Below are positions 56,111-64,000 of a stretch of 64,000 bases of DNA, in pieces; the first letter of the stretch is position 1; each line of letters begins with the position of its first letter. This stretch comes from Cryptomeria japonica. Its lineage: Eukaryota > Streptophyta > Pinopsida > Cupressales > Cupressaceae. The stretch lies in assembly GCF_030272615.1 (NCBI RefSeq), contig NC_081411.1:838865388-838929387 (forward strand). Direction: 5' to 3'. The position numbers and the translations under genes were made by a program. The notes under the pieces are model-generated. The model had not been told where the DNA came from. It made no database searches and saw only the letters and a program-made list of their open reading frames with translations.

Positions 56111-59026
56111 ACATAAAAAAAAATCCATTTAAATAGAATGTGTTGTAAAGAGATAATTAGACACAAGATTATCAGCATGCGGTGTCATTTTTTTTGGTTT
56201 CTATGTAAATGAGATTAATTTATACGGTAGATTATTTTCACTAATAAATGTTAGGAGTGTTTGTTTTTTTCTCAAAATCAAATGTGGACATTTCAAAATT
56301 TTCTCAATTTTATAAAGCAGCTTACTTGTCAAGTCCCTTATGTAAAAATTTCGTTTCAAGTCCATATGGTCAAATATGATGCCACATCAGCATGCATCTT
56401 TGTGAAGGCAACGTCTATCCAGCACCCAGATTTTACCATTGACCATGTTTAATAATTAATTGAAAAACAAAATCTTGTTATATTTTATTTTTTAATGAAT
56501 TAAAAACATGGTACACAGTCTAGGTGTTGCGTAGACAGGGATCTTTGTGAAGGTGTCCAAAACGGTCCCAAATTGTGATAAGACCCATAGGTGTGCACTA
56601 CGTCATGTTTACTTATGCATTGATGTGGCATCACATGATTGGTTATTTTTTGAATTTTAGAGGTACCTTTTTGGGGATAAGCATTAACATGACATTTTTA
56701 GTGCACCATTATTGGTCCCATTTTGTCCAAGTACCATAGCATGTGTGGGTAGCCCTATCACCTACTGGGCCCTCTACCCTAATGCATCAATCACTATTGT
56801 CGTAGTTAATAGGGTATATGGCGAGTGACCGTTGACCTTAAATGACACTCAATCACATAAGCATTAGAATAGTACCTATGGTCAGAGAGGTCTTAACAAA
56901 TAAGCACTAGAGAGGATCAAATGAATTGCCTTAGCATTGCCTTGTTAGGTTCCTAGCATGATAGAAAATGCATATTGTCTTGCTATGAAATCTATGGTTA
57001 TTGGCCATCAAGTAGTTTGGGTAATGGGCTCTTAACCTTCTCATTACAAGCATTTTTTTGTCATTTCCTTCTTAGGTAACTTAGGTAGGGTTATAACTTT
57101 CATAAAAAACATGAATAAGTACTCAACCCATGTAGAAGTTGATGATAAACAATAGGAGTCAAGAATCATCTGCAAACAAAACACCTATTACACAAAATGG
57201 ATCAAGCAAAGATAATATGTTCTATAACAACCAAAGAATTCTATATTATTATTGCACAAGGAATTGGAGATACAATAAGAGAGATATAATATTGGAGGTA
57301 CAATTACAATGAATGAATGGATCCTTATAAAGGATAAATGAATCATTAGGTACAAACCCTGATGCTAAAATAGGAGAACTAAAACAATGCAAAATAGGAG
57401 CTAAATTAAGCTCAACTACATCTAGAACTAAAACTAGAAAAACAAACTCTAGATAATAAAAAAATACCTAAGTTTAGCTTAAGTGAAAAAGGAATTAAAA
57501 GACCTAATTAATAAATAATTAGATAATTATCCTAAATTTGTACTCCCACCCCCCCTTAAGATTAATTTAGGGGTAAGCTAAAGAGCTAATAGCTAATGAT
57601 GAATGCAAAATGCATGCATGAATGAGTCTCGACAACGAGGCCTGATCAGGTACTCATGTACAAACCAATGCAAAGCAATGCAACTCACACTAATGAGGTC
57701 ACTCTAAATAGAGAAAATGAGAAAAACCAAATGGAAAAAAAACCCTCTCCAAAAATGAAAGATGCAATGAAAAAGAAAATGGTACTACATGTGACTGGGA
57801 TGAAGGACTCCAAGTGTCCCCCCAAATACAAAATTGGTCACTGTTGACTCTTAATTTTACCTTAAACTTGAACAACCTTATGGGAAATTCAGTAATGGGG
57901 ACCCTTTGCGCGAAACTCGGTGAATGACCTCCAGGTTTGAGAAGCCGACTCTTCATATAATTGGGGGAGAAAAGGGGAAAGAGAAAACTTTAAAGCAAAT
58001 GATCTACACTACTTAGGCGATACGCCAGAGCATTTTAGAACAGTATTAACAACATATAAAACCCAGAGACATGCGGTTTTAAAGCTCATTCAACAATTTT
58101 ACATGCCCAGAACCGTTTGAGAGAATAATTCAACAAAAACTCGTTCAACATAAAATGATATTTAACCATTCATCCAACAGATAACAATTCTCAAAACATA
58201 GTTCAATTTGTGGAGTCTCACAACAAGTATCATAGAAGTTATTAAACTTGAAAACAACACAAAAGTCAATATATTAAGCTTCAAATAAAACCATCACAAA
58301 GGTCATAGGCACAATCTAACATGTCTATCATTCACCAAAATTAACATAAAGGCCTCTTAATGAGCCAAAGTCTAGAAAAAAAACTCTAAAAGTCTGAACC
58401 CTCTTAACAAGGAAAACATAAGCATAAATAGAGCCCACGACTCATAACTAACAGCTCGTAGCATAGCAACATCCTAGCAACCGCTTTTGACAAGAAAACC
58501 TGGCGTGGCACACTGTGAGATCATACCCAGCAAAACCACCCCCAAAGTTGTTATTTCCACTGTATCGTGGCGATCCCTGCACCTGCTCAACAAGAAAATA
58601 GTGATGCAAATCGCAGCCTAGTTCATGAAATACCATGGAGGACACACGGCAGCTCGGGGGGAATCCAAAGTCGAGCGCAGAGAGAGAACCAAATCGGACA
58701 ATGCAGAGACACCAAGTGTCTTTTCCTTCACATGATGGATGGTGGGGCTGAGAAGAGTGCAATGCCATAAAAACCTGAGCCACGCGGTAGCTCCACGTTC
58801 TCTCAACTCCAAATGAGAAAAGCGAGCACCTAGAGGCAACGTTGAGATGACACCTAACTCACGTGCTTTCGCATAGGAAGCATAACTAGAAAATCAAAAG
58901 GAACGAGTGCCACTCGATCAAAATGTCACCTACAGACGAAATAATGTTAACATTTCTTGGTGACTAAATGGGGAATTCTGCTCACAGAATGCTAAAACCC
59001 AAAATTGTTGGTTCAAAGACCAGACT
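56111..59026. other. 3' flank of the MATE gene and unrecognised spacer
   Basis: An AATAAA at 56243-56248 may serve as the polyadenylation signal. From 56,500 on I see no gene. Near 57551 there is a C7 run followed by TTAAGATTAATTTAGGGG, which may be an old LTR or purine-tract remnant on the minus strand. The short frames at 58,450-58,840 carry no motif I know. Confidence 0.4.
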
Positions 59027-62000
59027 TCATGCTAGAACAGGGCGGAGCAGATTGAAGACTTGTTGCAATGGAAACCATTCATCCTCGAAGGGCAACACCC
59101 ATGCTTCCATATTCTGGTAGTGTTGGTCTAAACAAATTATTTCATCGAACGACAAGTTCCCTGGTTTGTCATGAACCAGTTTCAAGAGTGTGTAGAGCTG
59201 GGCCAGGGGATGCAAGAGACACTCGACCTCTTCCACCGAAATAGGATTGTTCAGGCACTGTAGGAAGGTCCTATCTTGCTATAAATTTCTATGCACTGCT
59301 TGATGTCTAGAACTAAAATCTGTAAAGCCTCAAGCGTTGGTAATACATGCATAATCACCCTATGTTGGTTGATGAAGACATTGGTCCTTCTGATTAATTT
59401 CTTGCGATCCACAATCCCTTTCTCTCTCAACTCTTCATCTTGAGCTGCATACAACATCTAAATTAAGTCTTGGGATATGGGGAGCTTGGGACCAATAACA
59501 AGCATAGAGCTGTTAATGAGGGCACCCGCCTCAGCATAGAGAGATTGCGCTTCTTTGAGAAATCTTAGCATAGGTTGTAGCGAAGGGCTATACTGCTTAA
59601 TATTTTCCTGATGGGAAAAATACAACTCCACCAAAATTGGAGAAAAATCTTGAGAGACCTCCACGGGGGGAGGAATAATTGATAACCGAGAGACGTCCTC
59701 ATCCTTTGTTGTTATCTCATGTTGCAGCTCCCTACACTTGTCTTGTTCAAGGACCACTTGACTCTCCAGAGTGAGGATCCTGGCACTTCCATCTTGCACA
59801 GTTTGTTGGACTTGCGATATGTGATCTCGTTCTTGCTGCAACAAACTTTCCATATCCAGGAATTTCTTTTCAGCTTGCTCTAGGCTACCCCCTTTTTCAC
59901 GCAACTCTGTTTCAAACTTTGATTTCTCCTCTGAAAGTGTGACCTGTGCATCACTCATTTGTCGAGCATACTCTTCCTTTAGGCGGATCTCCTCACGCTG
60001 ATGTGTGTGCATTTGGGTAGCATCTCTGGAAGCTACCTTTAGCTGCTAAATTTCTTGGTCATTCTCCTGCAATTCTTTCAAGGCTACATTTCTTGTTGCC
60101 TCTTGGCCTTTCAACTAAGAACTCACATTGTTCAGAGTGGACTACAACTTTCCTTTCTTAGAGTTAGCCTATGTCAACAATCCCTGCAAATAATTGATTT
60201 CAACATTCCTAGCTTTATCTTCTCTTCTCTGTTGGTCCAAAGATTCTCAGAGATTCACATTCTCCACTTGCATTTTTTCTAGACGATGACTCTTTTTTAT
60301 AAAATCTGAAGACATGACCTTTGAATTTTCTTCCATCATTTCAACCTTGTCAGATGTCGTAGCATGCAGGAGGTTGACCCTGACAGTGTGAAAAGTGTAA
60401 TTGTTGGGTCTCATTTGGGCCTCTAGCTTGTCAACCACTATCCTTCTCCTCACTAAAGTGTGTCTGCATGTGCAGACAGGCTGGATTGGCACCATCTTTC
60501 TCCTTTCTCTTACCGGTCTTGCCAATACGTGTAGTCTTAGAATAGGTAACCTATTGTTGATAAGCATTCAGGCTGGCAATAGCTTGGCCTTCAAATGTTG
60601 CATCAGGAGGGATTACAAAAGGGAATTGGGAAATAGGGCCACCGAAAGATCTCTGAATGGGGCGTGCAAGCATGGTTGGAGAAAAAAATGGGACGAAAGG
60701 AGAGGCTCCTGAAGAAAATGGATCAGCAGATGCTACTCCGACATTTAGGGGAGGAGTGGACTCTCCAAAACCAAGCCTACATAAGACAGCAGCTACTTCA
60801 GGCATCTGCAAGGAAAATACTACAGGAATAAAATCAGGGGCGGGGAGTGAAATGGAGACCTGTGGAAATGCTTCTTAAGGGTTAACCAGTGCCCCGATGG
60901 GTGCTAATGTGAGAGAGGTGGGAATTTGGGAAGGCATAGATACGAGATGGGGAGCAACAAAAGAAACAGCTTGAGCAGAGAGAAAAGGTAAAGAAGGGCG
61001 TACAGGAACCATGGAAGTCACCAACCATTGAGAAACTGAGGGAACCTCCGGGGCTCGAGAAGATGAACCTTTCTTTGCATAACCTAGATATTGCTTCTTA
61101 CTAGAAGGGGAGTCAAGCGCTTACTTCTCAGCTTGTCTCTTGGCAGCTTGGGAATGGGGTCTTCGAACTGAACTGGCGAGAGGAAGAAGAATATTAGGCT
61201 CGGTCTCTTGCTCTTCTATACTTATAACTTCTATCTCCTACCACTAGGCCACCTCGGGGGACGAGTCACCACGTGGGGAGTCATCGCTTGTCTCTTCATC
61301 AGACTTGTTGTACTGACGCCATTCAATCTCAAAATGCTTGTCCAAAGGAGCATTCTCGATGTTAGCCCTAGGCTGATTCACTTCTTGCCGATAGATCTAG
61401 AAATCCTCCCTCTTTTTCCTAGGCCACGAATCCAACGTCATTGCCTCTAGCATACTTCGAGGAATGGGTTTCGCTGGATTGTACTTTTTGCATGACAGAG
61501 TAAAAACTCAACCACAAGGGTCATTTCAAAATAGGAAAATCATTGAGACCCACATAGAGATTTGGGTCATCCACTTGGGGGTTAGTGCGCCCTTCCCACG
61601 AGCTTCATGGTTCATGCTTCATTGCATTCTTCCTCCTAGAAAGGCAACCATCTAGGTCATAACTCCACATATCGTCAATCACTACTAAGTCAAATTGCAC
61701 CAGCTTAGATGTCAGGACATTTTCTGCAATGCTTCTCCAAACGAGAGTGATGGGGCCAATAACTTTGTGGTCCTTTGTGATGGAGGTATTATGCTTCCCT
61801 GTCCCTATGGCTTTGTCGATTTTCACCAACTGCTATGAAATTTCAAGGGTGAGGGTCCTTTCTATGACATAGGTAGGTAGGCGGAAGGGCTCTTCTGAGA
61901 AGCAATGCACTTGGATAAAGGAAAAATCACTACCGAAGAACTAGTCACAAGGAGGGCGCTCATTGTACATCCAATTCATCTGAATTTGAGAAAAACGGGC

Positions 62001-63190
62001 AAGAGGCTCCTCGGGGATTAAACTGAGGTCTCTAAGGACTAGAGTTAAGAAATAGACAGAAAATTGATAGGCGTCATAAGAAGCCAACAGAATGGGTGTC
62101 CAGGCCAATACCAACATCTTTTTCCTTGACTCGTCATAGGTAGCCAATCACATGAATTGGCTAAAGAAAACATCATTTTGATGTAGAAAAAGGTGAACAA
62201 GGACTGAGGTGAACTTGAACCACCAAAACTGATGGAATTCAGCTAGCTGCTTTGCCATTTCTCTGGCTATAAAAATAGAGAAGTCAAAGTGAAAAGGACC
62301 CTTCTGCTTCCGACATTTGAACAGGAAGCCCATCATGGCAGCAATGATCTCCCGGTCATTGTCACAACCACATAACCATGCAAGAGTTGAGGAAATATCC
62401 TTGAGGTCATCATGCCTCAAATCACTGTAAGATAGAGGGAGTCTTGGGAGTTCGGCTGATGGACTTCGATTCAGCACACTGTGACAGAAAGAGACAAGAT
62501 CTCTTCTAGTATTCCAATATTCCTCCATGTCAGTTTCAGTGAACACCTTCATCCCTTCAAAAATGAGACAACACATCATGTCCCTCACAGCCTTTGGGGT
62601 TATCACCACTTTCAGGAAAGAGCCCTTAATTGAACAAGAGATGGGGTCCAATCCATTAGCACATGTAGCTACGAACTCTAGATAATGCGAGACCATGGGG
62701 ACCACAAATTGAGGGGTGCCACTATTCCAAAAAATAACTGTTGTGGATTGCGGCTCCGTTATGTGATGAATCATCCCGTTGCAGGCAGCCTTTTTGAGGT
62801 TCTTGGGCTGCTTATGGAGCTCGGGCTCAATAACACTCTCTAGAGAATCTATCACTATAGCCAGTTTGCGGGTGACCGTCTTAGATTTAGCTTTAGTTCT
62901 CAGATATTCTGGCTTTGGTGGAATGGCATAAGAAGAATACGAGAGCTCGCCAAAAACATCCACTCATAATCCTCCCTGAATAGAACCTGAAGGAGTTGCT
63001 TTTGTCTCCATCCTCTGCAAGAGAACTTTTCTCTCTAACACTTCTAAAGTTTTTGGCACTTTAGGTTGCAAATGAGCAATAAGATGGACATATGGTGACC
63101 TTCTTCTTTTAATGCATTGCATGCCTAGATCCTCGTGAAAGAAGGCGTTTAATGACAAGCACCCGTTTGCACGTATGCCAGTTCATTTTC
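59027..63190 (-). pseudogene. Large coding frame of unknown family, decayed
   Basis: A minus-strand frame can be followed for about 4 kb. The N-terminal part (63190-62150) includes ANGCLSLNAFFHEDLGMQC near 63165, LSYSSYAIPPKPEYL near 62930 and LAWLCGCDNDREIIAAMMGF near 62380. It continues through 62147-61605 and, after frame changes, a Pro/Gly/Phe-rich stretch near 60800-60560. A long coiled coil follows (60000-59650) with RLKEEYARQMSDAQVTLSEE. The end (59630-59030) looks helical, for example FLKEAQSLYAEAGALINSSM. Stops at 62961 and 62145 fit CGA to TGA. I do not recognise it. The layout of a globular head plus coiled coil recalls element-borne accessory proteins such as the PMD protein of element A, but I see no shared motif. 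Confidence 0.45.
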
Positions 63191-63626
63191 CAATGGTAAT
63201 TAATTATAAGGAGGATGAGTGCCACCATCTATGATTCCCAAGAGAATACTTATTCAGTCCATTGTTAATTGGAGCCACTTGAGACAATTTGCTTGTCTGG
63301 ACGAATCTCCCCATTATGGAGAATATCAATAGCCAGCAGGCCTCACACAAGTTAAAATAGACCTATGGGGGTTATGGTTTAAATGCAATGTACCTGTTAA
63401 TATGCGTGGCATCTGAGGAAATCACCTCTCTTCTCGAGGTACAGGGTAGGACATTAGCCACCTTCGAACTAGACTTTGCCTACTTGCGCGAATTGATAAG
63501 GGAAGACAGATGCATTGAAAATAAAAAATCGGGAGCATTGGCCTTTTACTTCAATCATCACCTTGAGCTGAGAATTCATTATAAATATGTCTTTTCAAAC
63601 ATTCTTTTGCATAGTATCTAGCTTCA
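63191..63626. other. Spacer, possibly regulatory, between two opposed unknown frames
   Basis: A short open frame on the + strand at 63388-63621 (SEEITSLLEVQGRTLATFEL) has no family I know. Nothing else is recognised. Confidence 0.35.
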
Positions 63627-64000
63627 ATGACAAAGTTTCTTGAGGAAATGGATACCCCCTTCAGGCTCATTAGCAGTAAGGCTCAAGTCACTTTCCTAGG
63701 AAATATTTCAAACTAGAGGCTACAAAGGATGACACGATGGAAAAATCCCTTGATCATTGCTGTCATCAAATGGGTGCTCGGTGAGGATTTTATTGATGAT
63801 GTGGAAAAATACCGTGTAAACACGAATATTTGCTCACATTTCATAGCTTCGTTGCTAGATTCGGAGATGACTGGGTACCTGATCTTGGAGCTTACTAAAG
63901 CACTCTTCTCCTAGGATTATCTGGGGGGCTTGGAAGATGTCGTGGCATACCATGACCCTTTTAGAGGCTTACCTCTGGCCTCAGATTTGTGGCATTTCAT
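63627..64000 (+). pseudogene. Unknown coding frame, cut by the window edge
   Basis: From an ATG at 63627 (MTKFLEEMDTPFRLISSKAQ) one frame continues to the edge with two TAG codons (near 63714 and 63912), both possible CAG-to-TAG changes. Between them it reads MTRWKNPLIIAVIKWVLGED and SHFIASLLDSEMTGYLILEL. It is mainly helical and hydrophobic in places. No family recognised. Confidence 0.4.

Noticed and set aside
57540-57600. LTR with purine tract on the minus strand (C7 run and TTAAGATTAATTTAGGGG)
   Set aside because: No second LTR copy or target duplication could be found in the window. It is left as unassigned spacer.

Overview
The window looks like nuclear DNA of a large, repeat-rich seed-plant genome. 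A gymnosperm or conifer is my inference, from long decayed LTR retrotransposons nested in one another around a single sparse host gene. It has no bacterial-type gene clusters. I recognise one clearly intact host gene, a two-exon MATE-family transporter at 53,015-56,110. Most of the rest is retrotransposon sequence, minisatellite-like repeat, or unrecognised low-coding DNA.

Left part (1-33,007) is a three-layer nest. The outer layer is element C (+ strand, copia-type ends). Its internal 3' part is at 22,744-24,739 and its 3' LTR at 24,740-25,473 plus 32,914-33,007. Element B (- strand, TGTTGG...CCAACA ends, tRNA-iMet type primer site, no reverse transcriptase) lies inside C. B's 3' LTR runs off the left edge of the window. 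Element A lies inside B's 5' LTR. A is a 16.2 kb TAT-type Ty3/Gypsy element on the - strand (5,832-22,068), with 764-bp LTRs and a CATAG target duplication. It has a decayed gag-pro-RT-RNaseH-RNaseH-integrase frame and, on the opposite strand, a captured gene for a plant mobile domain (PMD) protein with its own candidate TATA box, intron and coding frame. Element E (copia, + strand, 25,474-32,908, CATTT duplication) sits inside the 3' LTR of C.

Middle part: element F (copia, + strand, 34,140-40,838, CAAAG duplication) is almost complete. Element G (Gypsy-type, - strand, 40,933-45,767, CAATG duplication) is a deletion derivative in which gag runs straight into the 3' LTR. From 46.2 to 49.1 kb there is a tandem 247-bp duplication, a 1.8 kb degenerate minisatellite, a 5S rRNA-like fragment and a GGTGTGCAC-rich array.

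Right part: an upstream region with a TATA box leads into the MATE transporter gene. After about 2.9 kb of unrecognised DNA there is a 4 kb decayed coding frame of unknown family on the - strand (59,027-63,190), and a short unknown frame on the + strand runs off the right edge.

LTR divergence judged by eye (B about 13%, E about 8%, F about 7%, A about 1.7%) agrees with the nesting order. Nearly all in-frame stops in these elements are explained by single C-to-T changes in CAA, CAG or CGA codons, the mark of cytosine methylation and deamination. In element A this coding decay is much heavier than the LTR divergence would allow, which suggests that it was already defective when it last moved.
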